From positions 124,001 to 188,000 of the forward strand of contig JAHCBC010000004.1 in NCBI GenBank assembly GCA_019634595.1: a DNA stretch of 64,000 nt. Direction: 5' to 3'. Origin of the DNA: Akkermansiaceae bacterium (lineage in GTDB: Bacteria; Verrucomicrobiota; Verrucomicrobiia; Verrucomicrobiales; Akkermansiaceae). A program made the translations under genes and the position numbers. The notes under the pieces are model-generated. The model worked only from the letters and a program-made list of their open reading frames with translations, was not told the DNA's origin and made no database searches. This document shows, piece by piece, positions 51,817-59,568 of the stretch (its first letter is position 1; every line of letters begins with the position of its first letter).

Positions 51817-54675
51817 ATGAAACCCTACCGTCGCTCCATTTTCGCCCTCGCCACGTTCTCACTTTCTTTTCAGGCGGCTCTCCAGGCGGCGGATTACACC
51901 TACTCCGGCACCACGACCAATACAATTGGCACCCCCTATCTCTGGTCGGAGGGAACCGGTTGGGACGCCGTTGCGGTAAGCAACATCGATACGATTCTCA
52001 ATTTCCAGGGTACCCTCGCCGCCGGGGCCACGCTTTTCAGCAGAAACGACGGGGGGACATTCCTCCTAAACCGTCTCAACTTTGCCCACATCGGCCCCGA
52101 AACCGGAACGGCACCGACCTTCACCCTCTTCGGGGATCCGCTGGAATTCAGGACCAGCAGCGGAAGCATCACCCCTACCCTGGTTTTCAACACCACCGGC
52201 ACTGTCAAGCCGCTGGTCACCATCCAGAATGACCTGATTCTGGGAAACAACATCGCTGTCGCTACGGAAACCGGAAACAGGGGCACCCTCTCCGGCATCA
52301 TCAGCGGCAGCGGCGCTCTCACCAAAAGCGGAGCCGGCACCCTCGTCCTCACCGGGGCCAACACCTACACCGGCCTCACCACCGTCAATGGAGGCAGCCT
52401 CGCCATCCAGCATAACAGCGCCCTGGGAACCACGGCGGGAGCAACTGCAATCGGTAACGATGGCCGGCTGCAACTACAGGGCGGGATCACCGTGACCGGT
52501 GAAGCGCTCACCATCAACAGGACCTCTGATGCAGGCTCAGGTGTGTTCCAACTGCAAAACGTGAGTGGCAACAATATCTGGACGGGGGGCATCACTTTAA
52601 ACGGTGACTATATCACCCGGATCGAGTCGTCGGCAGGCAGGCTCACCCTCAGGGGAAACATCGACATGGGGAGTGGTACTACTGGTCAGGTGGTCTTGCA
52701 GGGAGCAGGTGCCGGGGAGGTTTCGGGCAATATCAGCGGCACACGTCCTCTTACCAAGAGTACCGCGGGCGATGGAACATGGGTTTTGAGCGGAACGAAC
52801 ACCTATACCGGCGCGACCACCATCAGCAATGGCACTCTCCAGTTCGCCAAACAGATCGCTCTTTATAACAACAACAACGCGGACTGGACCGACACCAAGA
52901 TCTCCGTGGGCTCCGGCGCCACCCTCGCCCTAAACGTCGGCGGTGCCGGCGAGTTCACCTCCGCCGATGTCGATACCCTCAAAGCGCTCGGCACCGCCAC
53001 CGGCGGCCTCCGGAGCGGCTCACGGCTCGGGCTAGATACCACCAACGCCGTCGGTGGCAAGTTCACCTACGCCTCCATCATCGGCAACACCAACGCCGGA
53101 GCCAACGTCATCGGCCTGACCAAGCTGGGAGCCGGAACCCTCGAACTTTCCGGAAACAACACCTACTCCGGCACCACCGTCGTCAATGGTGGCATTCTCA
53201 AGATCCGGCACGCCAACGCCCTCGGAACCACCGCCGCCGGCACCACCCTGTCCAATGCAACCACGCTCCAGTTGCAAGGAGGCATCACCGTCACCGGAGA
53301 AACCCTGACCGTGACGAATGCCAGCGACACCATTTTCCTCGAAAGCCAATTCGTGGAAGCCGAAGACGGCGCGGGCAAAAACCTCAACACTTGGGCCGGA
53401 AACATCAACCTCACCACCGGCACCAACTCCCGGATTTTCGCCTCCACCGGCAGGCTCCTCATCACCGGAAACATCGCCATCACTGCCACCAGCCCTGGCC
53501 AGCTCGTCCTCCAGGGATTGGCAGGCGGGGAAATCTCCGGCGTGATCAGCGGCAACGCCCCTCTCGTCAAAAGCAGCAATGACGCGGGAACCTGGATCCT
53601 GAGTGGTACGAACACCTACACCGGCGCGACCACCATCAGCAAGGGCACCCTCCAACTCGGCAACGGTGGAACGACCGGCTCCCTTGCCTCCACGTCGATC
53701 AGCGTCGGCAACACCGACAGCAACTTCACGGTCAACCGCAGCAACAAGGCCGAGCAGGGTGTCGATTTCGGCTCCACGATCTCCGGGGTCGGCTCCTTCA
53801 CCCAGGCCGGCACCGGCACCACCATCCTGAAAACGGCCACCTACACCGGCGCGACCAACATCAACGCAGGAACCCTCCAGTTCGCCCAACAGACCGCTCT
53901 TTATAACAACAACAACGCGAACTGGACCGCCGCCAAGATCACCGTGAATTCCGGAGCCACCCTCGCCCTCAATGTCGGCGGCACAGGCGAGTTCACTTCC
54001 GCCAATGTCGATGCCATTAAAACGCTCGGCACCGCCACCGGCGGCTTCCGCAACGGCTCACGGCTCGGGCTTGACACCACCAACGCCACCGGTGGCATCT
54101 TCACCTACGCCACCGCCATCGGCAACACCAACGCCGGAGCGAACTCCATCGGCCTGACCAAGCTCGGGACCGGAACCCTTGAACTCTCCGCCGTCAACAC
54201 CTACACCGGCAGCACCATCATCACCGCCGGAACCTTCAACGTCACCACCATAGGCGCCTTGAACGGCGGCGGCTCCATCATCGTGGAAAGCAACGCCACC
54301 CTCAACCTCGCCGGAACCTACCGGTTCAACATCGGGGCGAACGGGCAGAACAACAACATCACCGGCACGGGCACCGCGAACCTCACCGGCATTTTCAACC
54401 TCGACCTCACTTCCGCCGCCCTCGCCGAAGGAAACGGATGGTCCCTGGTCGGGGTCAACCAACTCGACTCCATCAACTGGACCGGCCTGCAAGTCGACAG
54501 CACCGCCGGCTCCTTTACGAAAACGGGCGATCTCTGGACGCGGATCGACGGAAGTAACATCTGGACCTTCAACCAAACCAACGGCCTTCTTTCCCTCACC
54601 ATTCCCGAGGCAAGCCAGTCCCTGCTCCTCCTCCTCGGCCTCTCCGGTATCGCCGCCCGCCGCCGCCGGATGTAA
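51817..54675 (+). CDS. Autotransporter-repeat PEP-CTERM protein
   Basis: 952 residues from the ATG at 51817, which begins a signal peptide (RSIFALATFSLSFQAALQA); a GTG at 51766 is less likely. Nearly the whole protein is made of autotransporter-associated beta-strand repeats, e.g. LTKSGAGTLVLTGANTYTG, LTKLGAGTLELSGNNTYSG and LTKLGTGTLELSAVNTYTG, a parallel beta-helix fold. The C-terminus is a PEP-CTERM-like tail in which the motif reads IPEASQ, followed by LLLLLGLSGIAA and RRRRM. There is no autotransporter barrel, so surface exposure would depend on the sorting tail. Internal DNA duplication is described separately. Likely an extracellular adhesin or matrix protein. Confidence 0.8.
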   Translation: MKPYRRSIFALATFSLSFQAALQAADYTYSGTTTNTIGTPYLWSEGTGWDAVAVSNIDTILNFQGTLAAGATLFSRNDGGTFLLNRLNFAHIGPETGTAPTFTLFGDPLEFRTSSGSITPTLVFNTTGTVKPLVTIQNDLILGNNIAVATETGNRGTLSGIISGSGALTKSGAGTLVLTGANTYTGLTTVNGGSLAIQHNSALGTTAGATAIGNDGRLQLQGGITVTGEALTINRTSDAGSGVFQLQNVSGNNIWTGGITLNGDYITRIESSAGRLTLRGNIDMGSGTTGQVVLQGAGAGEVSGNISGTRPLTKSTAGDGTWVLSGTNTYTGATTISNGTLQFAKQIALYNNNNADWTDTKISVGSGATLALNVGGAGEFTSADVDTLKALGTATGGLRSGSRLGLDTTNAVGGKFTYASIIGNTNAGANVIGLTKLGAGTLELSGNNTYSGTTVVNGGILKIRHANALGTTAAGTTLSNATTLQLQGGITVTGETLTVTNASDTIFLESQFVEAEDGAGKNLNTWAGNINLTTGTNSRIFASTGRLLITGNIAITATSPGQLVLQGLAGGEISGVISGNAPLVKSSNDAGTWILSGTNTYTGATTISKGTLQLGNGGTTGSLASTSISVGNTDSNFTVNRSNKAEQGVDFGSTISGVGSFTQAGTGTTILKTATYTGATNINAGTLQFAQQTALYNNNNANWTAAKITVNSGATLALNVGGTGEFTSANVDAIKTLGTATGGFRNGSRLGLDTTNATGGIFTYATAIGNTNAGANSIGLTKLGTGTLELSAVNTYTGSTIITAGTFNVTTIGALNGGGSIIVESNATLNLAGTYRFNIGANGQNNNITGTGTANLTGIFNLDLTSAALAEGNGWSLVGVNQLDSINWTGLQVDSTAGSFTKTGDLWTRIDGSNIWTFNQTNGLLSLTIPEASQSLLLLLGLSGIAARRRRM
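52861..53145 (+). repeat. Intragenic repeat, copy 1
   Basis: This stretch, beginning CTTTATAACAACAACAACGC, recurs 1038 bp downstream (53899-54183) with high but imperfect nucleotide identity. It encodes the module LYNNNNADWTDTKISVGSGA through GLTKLGAGTLELSG. Confidence 0.8.
53899..54183 (+). repeat. Intragenic repeat, copy 2
   Basis: Second copy of the module at 52861-53145, same frame, encoding LYNNNNANWTAAKITVNSGA through GLTKLGTGTLELSA. Spaced by 1038 bp (346 codons), so recombination would change length without breaking the frame. Confidence 0.8.
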
Positions 54676-54982
54676 CCGGTCCATGACCGTACGTGACTTC
54701 AAGGAGGACAGAACTGCGGCCGCCTCGCCTGAAATGACACGCGGCTCTTTCCAAGTCACGCGCGGTCATCGATCCCTCCTCCCTTTCGTCTTCCGGCAAG
54801 CGGCGACGCTTCTTGTGAATATACCTTCAGGAAAGCGGCGGAGAGTCCCGTCACACGCCCCAGGAACGCCGGATTCCTCGGAGATTGCCCTTGTTCGAAG
54901 ATCCTAAAGACTTGTTTGACCGTAAGCGCTCCACCGAGCACCGGGTTCCTACGAATTCGTAGAGGTCGTAGATTGGCCATCT

Positions 54983-55393
54983 ATGACCCTTGCCAATTCT
55001 GATAACCCGGGCGGTTTGATCCGCTCGGATCGCCGTGGCCGACTCCTCATTCGTGCCGAGCAGCGGGCCGCCATCCTCCAGGCGTTTGACGCCGGTTCGC
55101 TCTCGGCCATGGCGTTCTGCCGGCAGCACGGACTATCCTATTCCACCTTCGCCACCTGGATCCAGAAGAGGCGCAGGGAAAGCACCGCTTCCACACCCGA
55201 GGTCCGCGCTCCGGCACCTGCCAGCCCTTCCTTCGCCGAAGTCCAGCTGGAGCAGCCCGCCATCTTCACGCAGCCCCATCATCCGATCAAACTCAACCTG
55301 CCTTCCGGAGCCAGCGTTGAAATCGGCGATCCTTCGCAGATGCCGCTGGTTATCGAACTGCTGCGCCACCTTTCCCCCTCCCACCCATGCTGA
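54983..55393 (+). CDS. tnpA: IS66 TnpA (HTH accessory protein)
   Basis: 136 residues. Begins 61 bp inside the left IS66 end. An N-terminal helix-turn-helix (RAAILQAFDAGSLSAMAFCRQHGLS is split here: FDAGSLSAMAFCRQHG then SYSTFATWIQKRR) matches the IS66 Orf1 family. The C-terminal part has the usual KLNLPSGASVEIGDPSQM segment. It overlaps tnpB by 7 bp. Intact. Confidence 0.88.
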   Translation: MTLANSDNPGGLIRSDRRGRLLIRAEQRAAILQAFDAGSLSAMAFCRQHGLSYSTFATWIQKRRRESTASTPEVRAPAPASPSFAEVQLEQPAIFTQPHHPIKLNLPSGASVEIGDPSQMPLVIELLRHLSPSHPC

Positions 55394-55740
55394 CGCTCTC
55401 CGGCAGCCTGCGCGTGTTCCTCGCGCTCGAACCCTGCGACATGCGCAAGAGCTTCGACAGCCTCCATGCGCTGGTCATCAGCCATCTGGGCGAAGATCCG
55501 CGTGGAGGCGCGGTCTTCGCCTTCACCAACCGCAGCCGCACCCTCATCAAGCTGCTCCACTGGGATGGAACCGGCCTGTGGGTCCATGCAAAGCGTTTGG
55601 AAAAAGGCACCTTCTCCTGGCCGAAGCCATCCGGGGAAGGGCAGACAAAGCTCAAGCTCGCACCGGAAGTGCTGGCTATGCTCACCGATGGCATCGACCT
55701 GAAGGGAGCGAGGATGCGTCCGTGGTATGAGCGGGAGTGA
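55387..55740 (+). CDS. tnpB: IS66 TnpB accessory protein
   Basis: 117 residues, intact member of the IS66 Orf2-like family. Diagnostic segments: VFLALEPCDMRKSFDSLHAL, VFAFTNRSRTLIKLLHWDGT, GLWVHAKRLEKGTFSWP. Required with TnpA for IS66 transposition. It overlaps tnpA by 7 bp and is followed by tnpC after 37 bp. Confidence 0.92.
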   Translation: MLTLSGSLRVFLALEPCDMRKSFDSLHALVISHLGEDPRGGAVFAFTNRSRTLIKLLHWDGTGLWVHAKRLEKGTFSWPKPSGEGQTKLKLAPEVLAMLTDGIDLKGARMRPWYERE

Positions 55741-55777
55741 TCCATCCTTGCCATCACTACGCCATTCATCGTAGCTG

Positions 55778-57342
55778 ATGGTCATCAGGATGACGCCCGA
55801 ACGCGAACAACAGCTGCTGGAACGCATCGCCCATCTTGAGCGCGAGAACGAACTGCTGCGCCGCAAACTCGACCTGGTGCTGCGGAAACTCTTCGGCAAG
55901 AGCAGCGAGACGCTCGACCCCGCTCAGCTCGAACTCCTGCTGAGCGGCGGAGACGGCGCGCCGCCGGGAAAATCTCCGGTCTCCCTGGACGCGGGCGCAC
56001 CGGAGGAGGCCGCATCAATCGCCGCAAGCTTTGAGCCGCCTGCCCGCAAACCGAAGCGGCAGCGGCTGCCGGAGCATCTCCCCATCGTCGAAGAGGTGCT
56101 TCTGCCCGAGCCCGTCAAAGCCTGCCCGGATGCCTGCCCGGATGCCTGCCCGGATGCCTGGCGCAGGATCGGCGAGGAACACAGCGACCGGCTCGACTAC
56201 CAGCCGGGAAGATCTTCATCCACCGGCTGGTGCGGCCCGTTTTCGTCCGGGTGGCGGACCGTGATGCGGCTCCCGTCACCGCCAAGCTTCCGCCACGCCT
56301 GCAGGACGGGCTGACCGCCACTCCCGCGCTCATCGCCCACACCCTCGTCTCCAAGTACTGCGACCATCTGCCGTTTTACCGGCAGGAGAAGATCCTCGCC
56401 AGCCGCCACGGTGTGCCCATCGGCCGCAACACTCTCTGTAGTTGGGCGGAACTCGCTGCCTTCTGGCTCCAGCCGCTCTACCAGCACATCCATCGGGACC
56501 TGCTCGCCGGGAGCTACCTCCAGGCCGACGAGACTCCCGTCAAATACCTCGCCCCCGGCACTGGCAAAACAGGCCAGGGCTACCTCTGGACCCTGCACCG
56601 CCCCGGCGGTGGCGATGTCCTCTACCAATGGCATGCCAGCCGTGGCAGCGCTTGCCTGGGTGATCTGCTCGGCGGCTTCCGAGGCATCCTCCAGAGCGAT
56701 GGCTATCAAGCCTACAATGTCCACGCCGGGAAGCATCCCGGCATCACCCAAGCCGCCTGCTGGGCGCACGTGAGAAGGAAATTCCACGAAGCCCTGCAAA
56801 CCGGCCAGCACCTTGCAGCGGGACCGCTCAGGGCTATCGCCCGGCTTTACCTCATCGAGAAGGATCTGCGCCAGAGCCGTGCCGGACCGGAACAGCGCAC
56901 CCACCTCCGGCAACAGGAAAGCCAGCCCATCATCGAACGCCTGCGGGAGGATCTCCTCCGCCTCCGTTCGGATGCATCCGTGTTGCCGAAAAGCCCGCTG
57001 GGCCGAGCTATCGACTATGCCCTGACACTGTGGCCGAAGCTTCTGACCTTCCTCACCCATGGGGAGGTCGAGATCGACACCAATCTCACGGAGAACGCCA
57101 TCCGTCCGACAGCGGTGGGCAAGAAGAACTGGCTCTTCGTCGGAGGCGAAGGCACCGGGCAGACCAGCGCGATCCTCTACACGTTGCTCGAAAGCGCGAA
57201 ACGCCACGGCCACGAACCCTATGCCTACCTGCGGGATGTGCTCGAACGCCTGCCCGCGATGAAGTGTTCGGAGATCGATCTTGTTCTTCCCCGGAACTGG
57301 AAGCCAGCCGGCGAACCGGCTATCGTGAACAAAGTGGCCTGA
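55778..57342 (+). pseudogene. tnpC: IS66 TnpC transposase, frameshifted
   Basis: The transposase is split over two frames. Frame 1 (55778 to about 56206) has the leucine-zipper N-terminus (QLLERIAHLERENELLRRKL) and the linker up to RLDYQPG. The reading then needs a +1 base to continue as the conserved segment, which is found in the second frame from about 56230 to 57342 (VFVRVADRDAAPVTAKLP, HLPFYRQEKILASRHGV, GSYLQADETPVKYL, DGYQAYNVHA, ENAIRPTAVGKKNWLFVGG). The first catalytic Asp (ADETPVK), second (SDGYQAYN) and Glu (NLTENAIRP) remain. One A appears lost in the GGGAAGATC stretch near 56206. Inactive unless frameshifting occurs. Confidence 0.85.
56121..56159 (+). repeat. 12-bp tandem repeat in tnpC
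   Basis: Three tandem copies of CCTGCCCGGATG plus a partial fourth encode a repeated Cys-Pro-Asp-Ala unit in the linker of TnpC, 45 bp before the frameshift. Family members do not usually show such a repeat, so it looks like slippage expansion. Confidence 0.8.
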
Positions 57343-57373
57343 ACCTTCAACGGGTGCTGCGCGGAGCGTTTAC

Positions 57374-57849
57374 TGTGAGGAGATCGGGAGCACTGGTGAT
57401 GTCAGCCGCCTGACCCGGGGTGAGAAGGAATCTCAACGGACGTCCCTCACTATCGGCCACCAGATGGATCTTGGTGGTCAGTCCTCCGCGGGAACGCCCC
57501 ACAGCCTGGTTGGAGCCCCCCCTTTTCCTGTGACGGCCTGCTGGTGGGCCTTCACAATGGTGGAATCGAGCATCAGATAGGCATTGTCCCGGTCTTTGAC
57601 GAGCGATGCGAAGACTTTCTCCCAAATCTCCGCCTTGGCCCAGCGGGTGAAGCGTTTGTGGACGGTCTTCCATTGGCCGTACCGTTCGGGCAGATCGCTC
57701 CAACGGGCACCGCTCCGCAGGACCCAAAGCACTCCGTTGACGAAGTTACGGTTGTCCGACGCCGTCCTTCCCGGATCGCTCAACTTTCCGGGCAACAAAT
57801 CCCGGATCTGCACCCACTGTGTTTCACTCAGTTCATAGCGCTTCGCCAT
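57374..57849 (-). mobile_element. IS5-type element, truncated by IS66
   Basis: Two overlapping minus-strand frames form an IS5/IS427-type transposase. OrfA (57478-57849) has YELSETQWVQIRDLLPGK, VLRSGARWSDLPERYGQW and LDSTIVKAHQQAV. OrfB (in the -1 frame) continues with SNQAVGRSRGGLTTKIHLVA and PLRFLLTPGQAADITSA. The frames join at a slippery A-AAA-GGG-GGG run (complement at 57516-57526), as in this IS group. OrfB is cut at 57374, exactly at the IS66 right end; the last third of the transposase, including the final catalytic Glu region, is missing and is not found left of the IS66. Confidence 0.85.
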
Positions 57850-58116
57850 GGCGGGTTTGAATCAAACTTCCAGAAATCGTACAAGTCTGAATGTCGATTC
57901 AGCCTAGGGGCTGGAATCCATCCACGAGAAGAAATGGAAAGCACTGATCCCGGATACGAATCAGTTGGTGGCGGGATCTTCAAAACGGATTGTCGGAGTG
58001 CGCCCCATCCGGTGAGTGCTGTGAGAGACATCCCATAGCAACTGTATCAAAGGCCCCAGTAGACCATGGCAAAAATGGATAGAGCAACCTTCCTCTGATG
58101 AAGAAATTTCCAGAAA

Positions 58117-58281
58117 GATTGCGGTGAGGAGGCAAAGATTTTCTATGACCATCCACCATCTGTGGAGTTCGCCGCGGAATCCATCTCCAACGCCATAAAG
58201 CACGCGTAGTCGTCCCTCATCACGCTGGAACTCCGCGAAACGGACGGGCAACTCATACGTCGGGATATCAACCAGCTTTGA
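58117..58281 (+). pseudogene. Decayed histidine-kinase (HATPase) fragment
   Basis: One plus frame reads PPSVEFAAESISNAIKHA, then TAG, then SSLITLELRETDGQLIRRD. This follows the N-box of HisKA_3 kinases (for comparison LREAVSNVIRHSGA in the kinase at 27053-29248) and the strand after it. The internal stop and absence of the other boxes make it a pseudogene. The assignment rests on a short match. Confidence 0.35.
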
Positions 58282-58496
58282 TCCTTCACTAACAGCCTGT
58301 TGAAGAACCGGTGCTTTTATCCCTCCACTTGATCAGGCTGCCATCGGCAGGTGATTCCCGGAGTTCCAGAATTCCGGTATGCGAATCGGTCTGATGACCG
58401 TCCATTTCATGGTGATCCGCGAAATGACCTGCCAGAAAACCTCTCCCGCACCCGCCAGCCACTACTTCGGCGTGCCGTACCCGGTCAGTTTCCGCA

Positions 58497-58640
58497 TCAG
58501 CAGCAACAGATCAGAGGTCCGTCCTTGGAGGCATCGGCATAGGCGGGGCGGCACAGATCGCGGACGCCTTGGGTGAAGCCGATCTTTTCCAAGGTCGCAT
58601 CGAGCTTGCGGTAGAAGCCAGCAATATAACGGGATGCACC
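58497..58640 (-). pseudogene. Transposase N-terminal fragment
   Basis: Minus frame reads SRYIAGFYRKLDATLEKIGF, then TQGVRDLCRPAYADASKDG, then a stop. The pattern FYxxL-x-LxxxGFxxxVxxLCxPxYA resembles the N-terminus of IS transposases of the type whose next segment is GRPSIPPGVYFR; here the next part is frameshifted (LMRKLTGYGTP). It lies directly behind the DUF1080 gene stop. Confidence 0.4.
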
Positions 58641-58644
58641 ACCG

Positions 58645-59568
58645 TCACTCCCCCTTGGCACTCAGAGGAAGTAACTCCCAGCGGCGCACTTCATAATCCG
58701 CATACTCCGACTTGATGGCGATGTATCCGGATCGGGGATGGACCTTGGTCGCCTCGTTGACCAGTTCACCATTGAGCAGCACACGGATGGTGTCACCCAT
58801 GCAGATGACATCCATCCGGTTCCAGTCGCCGGTGGGTTTTTCCAAATCCTTCGCTCCACGGTACCCCTTTTTGTCCGTCCAACCGGGATCACGGTCTTTC
58901 CAGCCGATCCGGGTCACGACTCGTCCCTCGAAAGGTAATGCCCTGGACTCCCCGGCTGGGTTCCACAGCGGGGTACCAATCCGATCCGGGGTGATCGTGA
59001 GGGTGGCTTTTGTGGCCGACTGAACCCCGGTTTCATCCTTCGGAGCAAGGAGCAGGATATTCCCTGTCCCCCCTTCAATCATCTGGACTTCGGTGCAGCT
59101 CGGCCAGGTTCCTGAAAGCGCCGTGTCCGGACCAAAGGCATGGAGCAACAACCCACCATCGCGGGCGCGATCCACACGCGGGCCATGGGTTCCCTCCCCC
59201 CATCGGTACTCGATGACCAAATGGTAGTCCTGGTACTGCTGCGTGGTTCTCAGGAACCCGAGTCCCTGGCCGTTGATTTTCAAAGTTCCACCTTCCGCGA
59301 ATCTCCAAACCTTGTCCGGATCAGCATCCACCGACTTCTTGGGATGGAGCTGGGAGACGCGGTCCTTGCCGGAGAGTACCTCCAGAAGATTCACCTTTTC
59401 CCGCGGTGTGATCGGCTCTGGATCACCCAGTTTCGCGGATGCCGACTGGAGCAACGTCACTGGAGCTGAGAAGAGCGCCATTCGGAGAATCCCACCGAAG
59501 GTCAGGCTGGAGGAGAGATACTGTGAGTGGTTCATGAGAAAGCAGGTTGGGAATGCGCGGAACCTCAT
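58645..59568 (-). CDS. DUF1080 (3-keto-disaccharide hydrolase-like) secreted protein
   Basis: 307 residues. The start at 59568 overlaps the stop of the upstream gene (ATGA), so coupling supports it, though an internal ATG at 59535 is possible. After a signal-like region (TFGGILRMALFSAPVTLLQS) comes a single DUF1080 (PF06439) jelly-roll domain: VWRFAEGGTLKINGQGLGFL, YQDYHLVIEYRWGEGTHGP, RARDGGLLLHAFGPD, DWNRMDVICMGDTIRVLLNG and SGYIAIKSEYADYEVR. Members include 3-keto-disaccharide hydrolases; in PVC bacteria they are found in many glycan-degradation gene sets. Last gene of a three-gene operon. Confidence 0.85.
   Translation of the reverse strand: MRFRAFPTCFLMNHSQYLSSSLTFGGILRMALFSAPVTLLQSASAKLGDPEPITPREKVNLLEVLSGKDRVSQLHPKKSVDADPDKVWRFAEGGTLKINGQGLGFLRTTQQYQDYHLVIEYRWGEGTHGPRVDRARDGGLLLHAFGPDTALSGTWPSCTEVQMIEGGTGNILLLAPKDETGVQSATKATLTITPDRIGTPLWNPAGESRALPFEGRVVTRIGWKDRDPGWTDKKGYRGAKDLEKPTGDWNRMDVICMGDTIRVLLNGELVNEATKVHPRSGYIAIKSEYADYEVRRWELLPLSAKGE

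Larger units (their letters stand above)
54922..57373 (+). mobile_element. IS66-family insertion sequence
   Basis: Complete element of 2452 bp. The left terminal repeat is GTAAGCGCTCCACCGAGCAC (54922 on); the right one (57353-57373) matches its reverse complement at about 17 of 21 positions and ends GCGTTTAC. GTAAGCG is the hallmark IS66 end. Inside are tnpA, tnpB and tnpC in the canonical order. The 8-bp flanks (GTTTGACC left, TGTGAGGA right) are not alike, so no target duplication is present. The right end abuts a truncated IS5-type element. Confidence 0.88.
57850..58644. other. Graveyard region between IS5 and DUF1080 gene
   Basis: 795 bp without an intact gene. It contains a decayed HATPase-like fragment (58117-58281, plus) and a transposase N-terminal fragment (58497-58640, minus), listed separately. 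Just right of the IS5 start codon lies a small palindrome GTTTGAATCAAAC, which may belong to the outer end of the IS5-type element. The remainder is not assigned. Confidence 0.4.
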
